DNA of 64,000 bases from Stromatinia cepivora (Eukaryota > Ascomycota > Leotiomycetes > Helotiales > Sclerotiniaceae), in NCBI GenBank assembly GCA_014898415.1, contig RCTD01000039.1, positions 62,001 through 126,000 of the forward strand, written 5' to 3'. This document shows positions 1 to 11,935 of the stretch, piece by piece. Position 1 is the stretch's first letter. Each line of letters starts with the position of its first letter. The translations under genes were made by a program, and so were the position numbers. Below the pieces are notes generated by a model. That model did no database searches. It saw nothing but the letters and a program-made list of their open reading frames with translations, and was not told where the DNA came from.

Positions 1-179
1 TATCATTACAAATCATTTGGTTTGATAAAAAGTTATTAATTTATTTTAATATCAAGAATTTAAAGGAGATTAATAAGATCCTAAATATTAGAATCATTTG
101 TAATAGAAAAGTGTATATATTAATTATAAATCAAAAAGAATATCTTGATATTATATTAATCAAATATAATATTATATAT
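1..179 (+). mobile_element. Outer Ty1/copia element, reverse-transcriptase fragment (left part of an interrupted copy)
   Basis: This stretch aligns closely with 4,486-4,664 of the copia element that follows (the segment just after the reverse transcriptase YIDDI motif), so it belongs to a second copy of the same family. It stops exactly where the inner element's LTR begins at 180, and the same copy resumes at 5,663. The five bases before the break (TATAT, 175-179) are repeated at 5,663-5,667, the expected target duplication. The 5' part of this copy lies outside the window. It is heavily RIP-mutated and non-coding. Confidence 0.85.
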
Positions 180-345
180 TGTTGGAAATGAGGCCATCAT
201 AGGATTAGAATTGAGGTCACGAGACCACAATGATGCACAGACCATATTTGGGGATAACCTTAATTCTACTCCTATTAGAATTATAAATCCTTAGTTCAAC
301 CTATATAATCAATAATATTACTACTTCCTATATCAAAAGTTAATA
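180..345 (+). repeat. Left LTR of inner copia element
   Basis: This 166-bp LTR starts TGTTGGAAAT and ends AAAGTTAATA; the usual terminal CA has become TA, as RIP would cause. It matches 5,497-5,662 and 6,501-6,666. The bases just after it (GATTATAAGATCCG) probably correspond to a tRNA primer-binding site. Confidence 0.9.
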
Positions 346-1117
346 GATTATAAGATCCGATTATATAATAATGATTAGAAAGCAAAGCAAATCGAGAAAG
401 GATTAGTATAGCTAGTAGAAATGGAACAAAGTAAAAATCAGAGTTTTCATATAATACTATCGAAGCAAAGTTGAAATACGATAATATAGTTTATAATTTA
501 TAATATTACAGGCCAGAGCGGAGAGCAGTCTGTATAGTACCAATACAGAATTATAGTAGAGGCGAAGAACAAGTTTGTATAGTTACAAGAAAATATATTA
601 TAATATAATCTTACGAATTTTTTTTATTGTTTTATTTTTATATTTCTTTATTATTTTGAATTTATTTGTTGTATACCTTTTTTTTAAAACCATCTTAAAA
701 ATCTGAAGATTATCTTTGATATTCATTAAATAATAAGAAACTTTCACAATATTGGAATTAAATAACCCTTTGAAATTCGATCAAAATAATTATAAGCGAT
801 AATTCAGATAAACAAAGATATAATTGAAAGGGAAAGGATGGTTTTATATAATTGATCAAACATTAAATGAATATATATAGATTACAGGATCCAATATAGT
901 ATTTATTTACGAAATCAATAGTTGTGTATATTATAATGTCGAATTAAAATCGGAATATTTAAAGGACGAAGCGAATACATTATTATATATTTGTACAATA
1001 TTTAATGATAATGATAAAGCCTTTACCGACGAATATTCAATAGTATATATATTTTAGAGATACTTTAAATCAAAATATACTAGAATCAATGCAGTTATAA
1101 TCAATATATATATAACA

Positions 1118-1515
1118 ATGATTCAGAATTTCAAATTCCAATTCAATATCTATTCCGATATAATCATTATCGAAGTTTGGGACAAATTGAAAGAGTACAA
1201 AAGGAAATTAGGAATTATAAATGAAAGTTATCGATCAGTATATCAAGATACTATCTTATTCTTGGTTTTAATATATAATCTTCTAATCGATTATCAAGGA
1301 ATAATGGATATATTGGATATCCAAACCAGCCTTAGTATTGATGATAAAATCAAGCATTTATAGATTAAGGAATTTCGTCTTAAAGATGAATCAAAGTTAG
1401 TGTAAATTATGAAAGAATCTAGATACACTTCTCGATGTTAAGAATCAGATTTCGAAATTTTAAACAATATTTGCGATCTATATTAAAGGGAAGATTATTA
1501 TATACGAGACTGCCC
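1118..1515 (+). pseudogene. Copia gag remnant with degenerate zinc knuckle
   Basis: A short surviving frame at 1,118-1,363 resembles the UBN2-type gag domain of fungal copia elements, including a conserved-looking tail near its end (LSIDDKIKHL). Further on, 1,472-1,513 encodes a 14-residue segment with the spacing CX2CX4HX4C of a retroviral-type zinc knuckle. The second Cys and the His read Tyr, and a stop interrupts the segment, as RIP transitions would produce. Gag would form the particle that packages element RNA. No intact product is possible. Confidence 0.7.
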
Positions 1516-2199
1516 ACATTTAGTACAAACCAACAAATTCCTTTGCAATTACTTTCGTTATTAAAGAAGAAAGGGATCATCAAATCCAAAAAAGATCTAT
1601 TTCAATAAGAAAGATTAAGTATATTTTATTAATAATATCTTTGAATCAGATTCCGATATTGAGGATATAATAAAGGAAGATTATAATTTAATAAAAGAAA
1701 TTATTAGTAAAACTTCCCCTAATAAATAATATACCGATATAAATATTTCTTTATATATATTTAACCAACTTTCATTATTCAAATCAATAGAATCTATTAT
1801 TAAACGAAAAATAAAGATTGATAGAGAAGTAATATATTATCGCTATTAAGGTTTAATAAATATAGTATACAAAGATGATTCTAAGATACTACTTTCAAAT
1901 ATGTTATATATATTAGAGTTAGGAGTAAACTTGCTATTAAAAAAAAAGATTTGCGAAATAGAGTTGCAAAGGGAATTCAATTTTTATTATATGTATTTCA
2001 AGAAGGATAATAAAAAAGTTATCCGTATTAAAATACAAAACGGAATGTATATGGTTTTATATATAATCAAAGAATATAAGGATACAATTCTTTATTCTAA
2101 TATATACCAAAATAATCAGAAAAAAGATTTTTCTTCAAAGATAATCGATAATACTAAAGGTATCGATAACGAATTAATATTTAAGGAGAAAGAGAGATA

Positions 2200-3160
2200 T
2201 CTATTATAATATCGAAGATTCAATTATTTAGGTCCAAATAAGATCAAGAATCTATACAAGATATTCAATATAATTAAACTGATAAAGATCCCACTTGAAT
2301 TAAATATTTACGAAGTATATATACTCATCAAGATAACCAATTGTATTCCAAAGCAATTAAATCTATACAAATCAAAAAGACTCGAATTTATACATTTCGA
2401 TATTACAAAACCATTTTCAAAATCGATTCAAAGGAATCGTTATTTCATATTGATCATTAACAATTATACAAGAATAAATTGGATCATACTATTTAAATAA
2501 AAAAACAATACAATTTAAATATTGAAAACTTAGAAAAAGAAAATAGAATTAGCTACTAAAGAAAAGATCATTGCAATCAGGACTAACAATACATTAGAAT
2601 TCCTATAAGCTATTTATAAATAATCATCAAATATACAATCCGAAATTACAATAATTGTCTCTTTATATCAAAACAGACCTGCAAAACAGAATATAAGGAT
2701 TGTAGAAACAAATATAAAAACAATACTAAAAGAAACTGAATTATTATTAGAATTTTAGGATAAAATTATAAAGTATGATATTTATATCAGGAATCGTATT
2801 AATATTGATCCTGATATAAACAGAATAGATTGATCTTTTATAAAAGCTTTTACAAGTATAATACTAAATATAGAAATATACAAAATCTGGGGGAACAAAT
2901 GTTACGTTTATATCAATCCCAAGATTATTCTGAAAAAATAGAAATACGACAAATTGCGGGACACTTCGAGAATCGATGTATTCCTAGAGTACTCAAAAGT
3001 TATGAACAAATATATCAAAATGTATTTTCCAGAATTAGATTATATATTTCGATTAAGTAGAGTAATTATAAATGAATCTTATCGAGGAAGAGATTTGGAT
3101 TTTAAATTAAGAAATTATGAATCAGGCCTACAAGGAATAAAGAATATAAAGTTAGATTGA
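2200..3160 (+). pseudogene. Copia integrase remnant
   Basis: Translation from about 2,210 gives segments matching copia integrase in order: a pre-integrase segment (LGPNKIKNL), then the core with LEFIHFDITKPF, the central TNNTLEF region, and QNRPAKQNIR, where functional elements have QNGPAERNIR. The catalytic D,D,E pattern can be followed only approximately because stops and RIP changes interrupt it. Integrase would insert the cDNA and make the 5-bp duplication seen at the element ends. Non-functional. Confidence 0.75.
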
Positions 3161-3720
3161 AAACCTTATAGTAGATTGGTAATAAACAAAGTATCTTTTC
3201 CATTCTTAACATTAAATGCAATATCTATATCATCTTTATTCCAAACATTCTCTTCAATAGATATTATACCGAATTCAATGATTATATCAAACACCCCAAT
3301 TGTCAAATTGAAACCAAGTAAATTAGATATATTAATACTAATATACAATAAAGATAAAAATGATAATATCCAAAAAACAAATCAAGAATCTTCTTTCAAG
3401 AATACTTTAAATATCGAATCCATTATTTCAAAGGGTTCAATCCAAAAATCAATTTTTGTAAATCTTGAATTTATACCAAAAGCAAAATTTAAGATTATCT
3501 TAAATTTTATTGATAAGTTTATTTCAATAGAATCAAAAAACGAAGTAAATCCATAATCATTTAAGATTGAGCAAAAGGATAAAATAAACCTTGAAAACGA
3601 ATCCTCAAGATATCTAATATAAAAACAAAAAAGAAATATAGAACAAAATCCTGAAAAAGAATAGGAAAATAAGATTATAAAAATATTGATTATAATATCT
3701 ATATAGACCAAAACTCAAGA
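3160..3720. other. Copia linker between integrase and reverse transcriptase; open on both strands
   Basis: This stretch has unusually long open frames for the block: 126 codons on the plus strand (3,176-3,556) and 109 on the minus strand (3,382-3,711). By position it is the poorly conserved linker between integrase and reverse transcriptase. Part of it (about 3,400-3,560, read on the minus strand) matches 40,385-40,525, inside the unrelated LTR element at 39,462-41,922. I do not claim a gene on either strand. Confidence 0.5.
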
Positions 3721-3879
3721 AAGTATAAAACATATTATAATTATAATCCCAATTATTTATAAGATGAACTCTTATATTAAAAACAAAATTATTTCAGATT
3801 TCATAATTTCATTGATAGATATAGATAATATAGAAGATATAATATATCCGATTGAAAAAGTTCTAGAAATCAAAATATT

Positions 3880-4660
3880 AAGAATTTATAAGAAAGCAAT
3901 ATTAGATCAAAAACATTTTGAAAAATGAAAGGAAACTATCCAAAAGGAAATCATATCTTTAATTCAAAATAATATTTGGGAAGAATATATACTTCTTAAA
4001 AGAAATAATCTGATTTCAATAAAATGAATATTTATAATTAAAACCAAAGATAACAAAATAGAACAATTCAAAACAAGATTAATAATTCAAAGATTCAATT
4101 AAATATTAGGAAAGGATTATAACGAAATATTTGTATTAACAATAAAGCTAGATATATTTAGACTATTCCTAATTATTATTACAAAAGAAAATTTAGAATA
4201 TTTATATTTCGATATCAAAAATATCTTTATCAAATTATATTTAAAGAAAAAGATCTACTTCGAATCACTCCAAAGTATCAAAATCAAAAAGGGATATGTA
4301 CTATAAGTTCTACAAAGTCTATATAATTTGAAGCAAGCTGAAAAGGATTGAAGTTTATTATTGAAGAAAGAATTTTTAGATATAGATTTTGTATAAAGTT
4401 TGGTAAATCTATATCTATATATATCTAAAAACTGTAATATAATATTATTAATATATATCGATGATATTATTATTGTATCGTATATATTATTGCAAATCAT
4501 TTGATTCGATGAAAAGTTATCGATTTATTTTAATATTAAAAATCTAGGGGAGATTAATAAGATCCTAAATGTTAAAATCATTTGTAATAGAAAAGCGTAT
4601 ATATTAATTATGGATCAAAAAGAATATTTTGATATTATACTAATCAAATACAGTATTACA
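3880..4660 (+). pseudogene. Copia reverse transcriptase remnant
   Basis: The translation follows the copia reverse transcriptase from its start (YKKAILDQKHFEK) through the region reading WEEYILLKRNN, then the FDIKNIFIK segment, then SLYNLKQAEKD, to the catalytic YIDDIIIVS motif at about 4,453-4,480. Stops interrupt it at several points, several of them at positions that are Trp or Gln in functional elements. The motif set is specific to Ty1/copia rather than Ty3/gypsy. Confidence 0.88.
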
Positions 4661-4929
4661 TATAGATAATATCAAGTTAAGAAATTACTAATAATAGATT
4701 ATACCCATCTCCGGCCAACAATCGATAACGATGAATTAATAGATATAAACGAATATCAATAACGAATAGGAAATATAATTTATTTAATAGTATACATTCG
4801 ATTAGATATAATATTTTCAGTTGAAAGATTTTCATAATTTATAGCAAAACTAACAAAATATTATATTATAACTTTGAAGAATCTAATGCGATATTTATAA
4901 TCAACAATCAAATAGAAATTATGGTTCGG

Positions 4930-5463
4930 GCCAAAAAAAGTATAATCTGATATTTACAAAGAATATAATATATCTGATAATATAATAAAGGTATATACAA
5001 ATACAGATTAAATTAATAACAAATATAACCGGAAAAGTGTTTCAAGGGGAGTTGTAATATTCTATAAAGGTTTTATATTGTAGGCTAATAAGAAACAAGT
5101 GTTTATAACTACCTTTAATATAGAATTAGAATATATTGTGATAACAATATTCATCAAACAAAGGAGATAGATTGTATAAATACTTAAAGATTTATTCAAA
5201 TCAAATTATATTAGAAAGAATAGAGATACAGTTTAAATGTTTAATAATAATCAAGATACTTTAGTTTTAATTAAGAATCCATATTTATATGAACGATTCA
5301 AATATATAAATATCAATTATCATTTTATTAAGGATTTAATAGAAAAGGAGAAAATCGTTATTAGTTATATCAATATATGCGATATGATTACCGATGGAAT
5401 GATGAAGTTTTGTGCAAGGATTGCTTTCGAAAGATTCAAGAAAATATTGGGATTAGTAGTTTA
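4930..5463 (+). pseudogene. Copia RNase H remnant
   Basis: Segments read ANKKQVFITTFNIELEYI, then DTLVLIKNPYLYERFKYI with NINYHFIKDLIEKEK, and a tail with MITDGMMKFCARIAFERFK. These match the C-terminal RNase H region of copia polyproteins (functional copies read like ALAKNP, ERSKHIDI and YHFIRELVE). A 75-codon frame at 5,237-5,464 survives and ends about 30 bp before the right LTR. Confidence 0.88.
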
Positions 5464-5496
5464 GGAGGATCGAATAGGATATCCTCAATAAAAGAG

Positions 5497-5662
5497 TATT
5501 GGAAATAAGGCTATTATAGGATTAGAATTGAAATTATAAGACCACAATGATGCATAAACCATATTTGAGGATAATCTCAATTCTACTCCTACTAGAATTA
5601 TAGATCCTTAGTTCAACCTACATAGTCAACAATACTACTACTTCCTACACCAAAAGTTAACA
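5497..5662 (+). repeat. Right LTR of inner copia element
   Basis: 166 bp, starting TATTGGAAAT (G to A at the second base) and ending AAAGTTAACA. It is followed directly by TATAT, the target duplication, and then by the resumed outer copia copy. Confidence 0.9.
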
Positions 5663-6666
5663 TATATAGATAATATCAAATCAAGAAACTACCAATAATG
5701 GATTATACTTATTTTCAGTTAATAATTGATAATGATGAATTAATAGATATGAATGAATATCAATAACGAATAAAAAGTATGATTCATTTAATAGTATATA
5801 TTCGATTAAATATAGTGTTCTCAATTGAAAGACTTTCATAATTTATAGCAAAACCAACAAAACATTATATTATAGTTTTGAAAAATCTGATGCAATATCT
5901 ACGATCAACAATCAAACAGAAACTATAATTCGGATCAAAATAAATACAATCTTATATCTACAAAAAATATAATATATCTAACAATACAATAAAGATATAT
6001 ACAGATACAAATTGAACTAATAACAAATATAACCAGAAAAATGTTTCAAAAAAAGTTATGATATTTTATAGAAGCCTTATATCGTAGGCTAACAAAAAAC
6101 AAACGTTTATAGCTATCTTTAATACAGAATCAAAATATATTGCGATAACAATATTTACTAAACAAAAAAGATGAATTATACAAATACTCAAAAACCTATT
6201 CAGATCAAATTATATTGGAAAAAACAAAAATACAGTTCAAATGCTTAATAACAATTAAAATACTTTAGTTTTAATCAAGAACCTATATTTATACGAACGA
6301 TCCAAATATATAAATATCAGTTATCATTTCATCAAAAACTTAATAGAAAAGAAGAAAATCGCTATTAATTATATTAATATATACAATATAATTGCCGACG
6401 GAATAACAAAGCCTTGTACAAAGATTGCTTTCGAAAAGTTCAAAAAAATATTAGAATTAATAGTCTAAAAGGATCGAATAGAATATCCTCAATAGGAGAG
6501 TGTTGGAAATAAAACTATTATAGGATTAGAATTGAGATTATATAATCACAATAATGTATAGACTATATTTAGGGATAACCTCAATTCTACTTCTACTAGA
6601 ATTATAGATCCTTAATTCAACCTATATAATCAACAATACTACTACTTCCTGCACCAAAAGTTAACA
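5663..6666 (+). mobile_element. Outer copia element, 3' part with its right LTR
   Basis: 5,663-6,500 is a second copy of 4,660-5,496 (end of reverse transcriptase plus RNase H), and 6,501-6,666 is its LTR (TGTTGG...TTAACA, 166 bp). Together with 1-179 it forms one element split by the inner insertion. Its mutations are mostly G to A, whereas the inner copy shows mostly C to T, so the two were RIP-mutated on opposite strands. It is itself inserted in the Ty3/gypsy element at 6,667. A purine tract (AATAGGAGAG) precedes the LTR. Confidence 0.88.
6501..6666 (+). repeat. Right LTR of outer copia element
   Basis: 166 bp with intact TG...CA-type ends (TGTTGGAAAT to AAAGTTAACA), the least altered ends of the three copies. 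It abuts gypsy integrase sequence on its right side. Confidence 0.9.
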
Positions 6667-7950
6667 TATTTGGTATTTCTAATAATACTGATTCGAATAA
6701 AGATATATAGAATACTGGATAAATATTCATTATATCTGATAATTTCAATTGATAATTAATAGTTTTTATTATCTTATTAATCTTAAATAGTCCTAATTTC
6801 TTATAATCTAATTTATTGTTTGATCTTTTGATTTCTATATTTTGTTATAGTAAATAAACTTTATTCTCTTTTTTGAATATAGATTCTATATTATATTTTA
6901 TATTATAATATATTGTTATTTTGAATAATATAAATTTTAGATTAAGAGCAAACTGTTTTTATAAATCCTTTAATTATTCGATTTGTATTATTGTTGATTC
7001 AATATTAACTTTCTATAATATCAATATTTGATATACTTTAGGATTAAACCCAAAATTAATATATACTGATATTATCTTTATGGTTTCTGTTTCCGATATA
7101 TTATATATGAATTGTATTATAAATAATAATTCTATTCAATTATCTTATTGATAATTTATATAGTATTTAAAATATACTTCTATTGTTTAATTGATTCTTT
7201 CTATTTGATTATCTATTTGTAAATAAAAAATCATCGATAGTTTTTTTTTAATATCTATTAATATTAATAAAATAATCCAGAATTTCGAAGTAAAGAATTT
7301 GTTTTTATCCAAAATTATTTTATTTGGTATTTTATGTATATTTATTATAACCCTAAAGAATATATATACTAATTGTTTAACAATCTATATTTCTTTGAAT
7401 GATATTATATATATAAATTTTATCAATTTATTTATTATATTAAATATTATATCGTATTTTATTCTTGTAATAAAGTTTTTCGAAAATAATAGTTTAATTA
7501 TAAAATCCTATATAATGAACTTTTATAATTGAGAAGATATATTTGGGGTCTGGAATTGATTATATGAAGTGTATCTTAATAATTTATTTCGTATATAAAT
7601 ATTACAATTTCTAACAATTTCTTCAATTATTGTTTTCATTCATAGGAAATAATTAATTTTCTATATTTTTATAAATATTCTTGTAATTCCTTAATATCTG
7701 TATACTGATAATCTATATTGTTCTGTTACAAATTCTTTGATTATTCGATTAGGAATATATTTTTTTTTTTGAAAGTATATTATATTATTTTCTATTATGA
7801 ATTCTGATTCTATTGTTTTGTTTATATATATAGTTATAGCGTTATCTTTGTAATATAATTAGATCTGATCTTTTAAATAATTGTTTTTCAATATATAAAT
7901 GATTATAAACTATAATATATTATAGATTAATGATTCGCTTTCCTTTTTGA
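6667..7950 (-). pseudogene. Gypsy integrase remnant
   Basis: On the minus strand, 7,160-7,240 encodes QIDNQIERIN, the degenerate form of the QTDGQTERVN motif at the end of the gypsy integrase core. Downstream, about 6,668-6,860 reads NNKLDYKKLGLFKI and then NIYPVFYISLFE. These match the GPY/F-type C-terminal module of fungal gypsy elements (SDKLDHKKLGPF, HPVFHVSLLE). The reading breaks off at the copia LTR. Confidence 0.82.
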
Positions 7951-8119
7951 ATATAGTATATAATTTCTATAATTTGTTTTCCTGATATTCTGCTTTTCGG
8001 TTAAGAATATTTGTTTTAGTGTTTTCTAATCCTTTGATATATGAAATCTTAAAATTGTAATTAGTTATAGTTTCTGATTATCTGATTTATCGTTTGTTTA
8101 ATTATTTTGTTGTAATAAA

Positions 8120-9290
8120 GTAAACCAAGTTTTTATGATTTATATATATTTATATTGTATATTTTGATCCTTTCAAATATATTTATCATTCTCTAAATAT
8201 ATCGATTATCGTTAATAATTCTTTATTATATATTTCATAATTTAATTCGGCTGATAATAGTTTTCGAGAATAGAATATAATCGATTGCTATTTCTCATTC
8301 TAATCTGGTTAGTTCAGAACTACTTTTATAACGAAATCTGAGGAATCTGTTTTTATTATAATTTGCTTTTCTAAATTAAATATTAATAATATTGGTTTTC
8401 TGGCTATTGTTTATTTGAATACTTCGAATGATTTTTGTATTTTGTTGATTTATTCGAATGTTTTTTGTTCTTTTCTGATTAAATTGGTTAAGGATATTGT
8501 AATCCCTAAATAACCTTTAATAAATCTTTAATAGAAATTAACGAATCCTAAAAAAGATTATATTTCTTTAATTGTAATAAATTGCTTTTATTCGAGTATT
8601 ATTTTAATTTTATCCTTATTCATTTTAAGCCTTTAATTTGATACAATAAATCCTAAGAATTCTGTTTCTATAATATAGAATTTATATTTGTTTGATTTAT
8701 ATAACAAATCAATTTTAACTAAATATTCAAGGATATTATTGATATTCTTAATATATTATTCTTCATTAATTGAATATACTAGGATATCATTCAAATAATA
8801 TATATAATAAGTATCTAAGTATTATAATAATATATTATTTATAAATCTTATAAATATTACTCATATATTGATTAGCCCAAATAGTATAATTTGGTATTTG
8901 TATAATCTACATTTGGTTTTGAAAATAGTTTTTTATTCTTTATCTTTTTTCATTTTAATCAAATAGTAATTATTGTATAAATTTATCTTGATGAATATTA
9001 TTGCTCTATTTAATCGATCTTTTAATTCTGTAATTAATGGAAATAGATATTGATTTTTTTTGATAAATACATTGAATTTTCTGTAATCTATAATCAATCT
9101 TTTAATATTATCCTTTTTGGGTATTTATATAATTGGATTTGTTATTTGAGATATGGATTCTCTGATTTATCCTTTAATCAAATTATTATCGATATATTCT
9201 TTAAGTGTTTTTAATTCATTAATTGATATTGAATAGATTAGGGTATATACAAATATCTTGTTTTCCTTTAATATTATTTCATGATTTTAT
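8120..9290 (-). pseudogene. Gypsy reverse transcriptase and RNase H remnant
   Basis: Minus-strand translation gives INELKTLKEYIDNNLIKG, then a segment ending PIIYIPKKD, then the catalytic box YLNDILVYS near 8,760-8,810 (YLDDILVYS in active elements), and RNase H with KTDSSDFVIKVVLN, FYSRKLLSAELNYEIYNKEL and LLTIIDIFRE at about 8,170-8,360. These are diagnostic of Ty3/gypsy. Numerous stops interrupt the frame. Confidence 0.9.
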
Positions 9291-10679
9291 AATTTGTATT
9301 CCAATAAAGTTTTATAGATTCCTGATTCTTTAAAAATATATATATATATTTTTTATATTGTTTTGGTATTATAGGCTTCTTTGTTTTGATTATAATTTCG
9401 TATTATATTATTGATTTCTATATTTGTAAAGAAAGAATATTAATTTTCGTTTTTAATAAAGAATTCTGGATTAGATATCCTATATCGTTGATATTATTTA
9501 TATTCAATTCTTCTTAGTATATATTATATTTCATAAATATCTTAAATATATCATTATAATCATTTTTATATTGATCAAATGTTATAGTTTTTTATAATCA
9601 ATTTATTCTGGAATTATATACCTTTAATTATAGTATCTCTAAAATGATCTATTATTAGCTTAATAGTATAACATTAAATTATATAACCTTTGAATATTAG
9701 ATTATATTTATTTATATTGATTGTATCTTTTATAAAATGTTTTTATTAGATTTTGCTAATTATTCATCAACTAATTATAATTGATAAAGGTTTTGTTTTT
9801 TTTGGAATGGAATTCTCAAATACTTTATAATTTCTAATAGAATAAAATTTCCTATAATCTCTGAATCTATTATGGCTAATTGTATTTATTTATTTATCTT
9901 GATTCTATAATATATCTATTCTGTTTGTTTTGTAGTATTCAGTTATGGTATAATTTGTTCGTTTAAATTACTCTAAACTTCTTTATTAATAAATATTATA
10001 TATCGTAATTCTTTATCCTCTAAATAGATTATATCTATTCCTATTCTAGTTTTGTTATCAAGTAAATCTTTCTATTATATATATTAATAAATCCTTTAAA
10101 TTATTCTCAATATTATATTTATAATTGATAATAATAATATAATTTGAATTTGAATATAATATTCTTCTCCGATTTTTCTATATAGAAACAGAATTTGATT
10201 TTTGTTTTGCTCAAATATATATTGATAGAATACTTTCTATAACTTTTTTTATATTGGATATCAAAGATATTCTCTATTAATTCTTTTTATAAAGAATATA
10301 TTAATAATAATTTTAAACTATAGAATTCAATATTGATCGATATACCGAACTTTATAAGATTCATTTTCTTCAATATTTATCATACTAAAATCCTTATTGA
10401 TAATTCCTTCATTTATATCTCCAAATCTCCAGATACAACAATTTCATTGATCTATTTCTCGAATAATCCATAATTCTCCTAACTATAAATCTTTGTTTAC
10501 TCATAAAAAATTCTCTATTTCTTCTTCTTCTTCTAACTCTTCTTTATAAACTAATAATAATATAATTAATTTCGTTATACTAATTATATACAATTATAAC
10601 ATAAAAATAATATTAAACTAACCTTTGCCAAACTAATTCTTGAAATGAACCTTTTCATTCTTTATTTTCTTACTTCAAC

Positions 10680-11420
10680 ATTCCATTGTCCGATACCCTG
10701 CTTTTCTATATTCAAAATATAAATTGTTGTTTTATTTACATTTCTTTTTCTAATCATTATTTCTGTTTGTATAATATATAGTATCTAATTCTATAAAATC
10801 TTTGTATTTCTATAGATTGTATTATAATCTATCCTCGTTTTTACAATAATACCCTCACTTTTGATTTCCTTAGGGTTTATATGATTTCTGATTTTATCGA
10901 TATTTATAAAAACAATCATTTGATTCAATAGAATCTTGAATTAGATCATTCAAATTTATACTCTTGGCAATTCTTTTTAATTCCAATCTGACTTCTGATT
11001 TGAACCCTTTATAATAATGATTCATAATAACAATTTCGTTCTATTTGATTGTTTCTATATATCTTCGAAATTCCATAGTATATTTCAATATTGATCCTAT
11101 TTGCTTGAAATTAAAGATCTTTTCTTTCGTTATCTTTAACTCATTAGAATTTCTAAAGATTCTACAAATCTTTATTTTAAATTCTTCAAAACTATTGAAG
11201 ATTATTCAAATAGATTATATACAATCCTGATCGTTATACTCGAAATAATTATATAAATATAACTAAATCCATTTGATTACTTCTCCTCTAAAATATAATA
11301 CAGTTTATATACTCTTAGATTCCGTAATAATGAATTTGTCCTCATTAAATCAAAAATAAATTTCTAACTATAAAAGGAAAATATCGAATTCTTATCAATT
11401 ACCTTGATACTTATCAAATA
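10680..11420 (-). pseudogene. Gypsy gag remnant with mutated zinc knuckle
   Basis: On the minus strand, about 10,690-10,735 encodes YFEYRKAGYRTMEC, a CX2CX4HX4C zinc knuckle in which two Cys and the His have become Tyr by G-to-A changes. Upstream, 10,980-11,400 shows the retrotransposon gag pattern: FRGEAIKWI, FEEFKIKICRIF, LKYTMEFRRYIE, NHYYKGFKSEVRLELKR. It is RIP-broken and non-functional. Confidence 0.78.
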
Positions 11421-11586
11421 AAACAATCTTAAGAGTTTCGTTAATAATAATCTCCTTTGGAATATTAATTATTTCAATATCGTTGATATCTATTACTAAT
11501 ACAAACTGATCTATAATAATATCTCGAAATATTATATTAATAATTAATTATCGAATTAATACTTGAAGTAGAAATAATACTCAAAA

Positions 11587-11935
11587 TGTTATAAAAACTA
11601 TCTTTAGAATTATATAGAAATATCTAAAAATTTCTCGAAATAGTTTAGATCAAACTTCAAATAGAAATTCAATAAAATTATAATTGATTTGCAATTCTTA
11701 TAACTATAATAATAAATTAATGATTATTCTTAAATATAAAATTCTATATTATAATAAAATCCATTCCTTTATATAAACCTTCCTGTTCTATAAAACCCAG
11801 AATTCTATCTTACCTGGATCCCTTGAATCTTATAAATCTAGATATTTATTCCCAGATCCCTTAGATCCCTCAAATCCATCACATAACCACCTGTCCCGTG
11901 ATACTGTACTAAGTGAAGTCCGTCGTAACACTACA
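11587..11935 (-). repeat. Probable 5' LTR of the gypsy element
   Basis: On the minus strand this 349-bp segment begins TGTAGTGTTACGACGG and ends TATAACA, fitting TG...CA LTR ends, and lies just upstream of the gag region. Its start is less AT-rich than the surroundings. The matching 3' LTR would lie beyond the window, so the call rests on position and end bases only. Confidence 0.5.

Larger units (their letters stand above)
180..5662 (+). mobile_element. Inner, full-length Ty1/copia retrotransposon, RIP-inactivated
   Basis: The element is 5,483 bp, bounded by two 166-bp LTRs that begin TGTTGG or its TATTGG derivative and end TTAACA or TTAATA. It is flanked by the 5-bp target duplication TATAT. 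Internal order on the plus strand is gag with a zinc knuckle, integrase, reverse transcriptase, RNase H, which is the copia order. A purine-rich tract (AAAAGAG) precedes the right LTR. Every coding region is broken by many stops and the base composition is extremely AT-rich. The bias is toward loss of C on the plus strand while G is kept. It is a dead copy inserted into an older or contemporary copy of the same family. Confidence 0.92.
6667..11935 (-). mobile_element. Ty3/gypsy retrotransposon, minus strand, truncated by the copia insertion, RIP-inactivated
   Basis: Read on the minus strand, the order is probable LTR (11,587-11,935), gag with zinc knuckle, reverse transcriptase, RNase H, integrase, which is the gypsy order. 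The integrase C-terminal region runs right up to 6,668, where the outer copia LTR starts, so the element's 3' end should continue beyond the left edge of the window. AT content is extreme and no intact frame remains. Confidence 0.88.

Noticed and set aside
3176..3711. Overlapping frames of 126 and 109 codons in the copia linker
   Set aside because: Both strands are open and neither has a recognisable domain; the position within the element explains the sequence.
7299..7532. Hydrophobic plus-strand frame of 77 codons
   Set aside because: It is antisense to the gypsy integrase remnant; Ile/Leu/Phe richness is a product of AT content.
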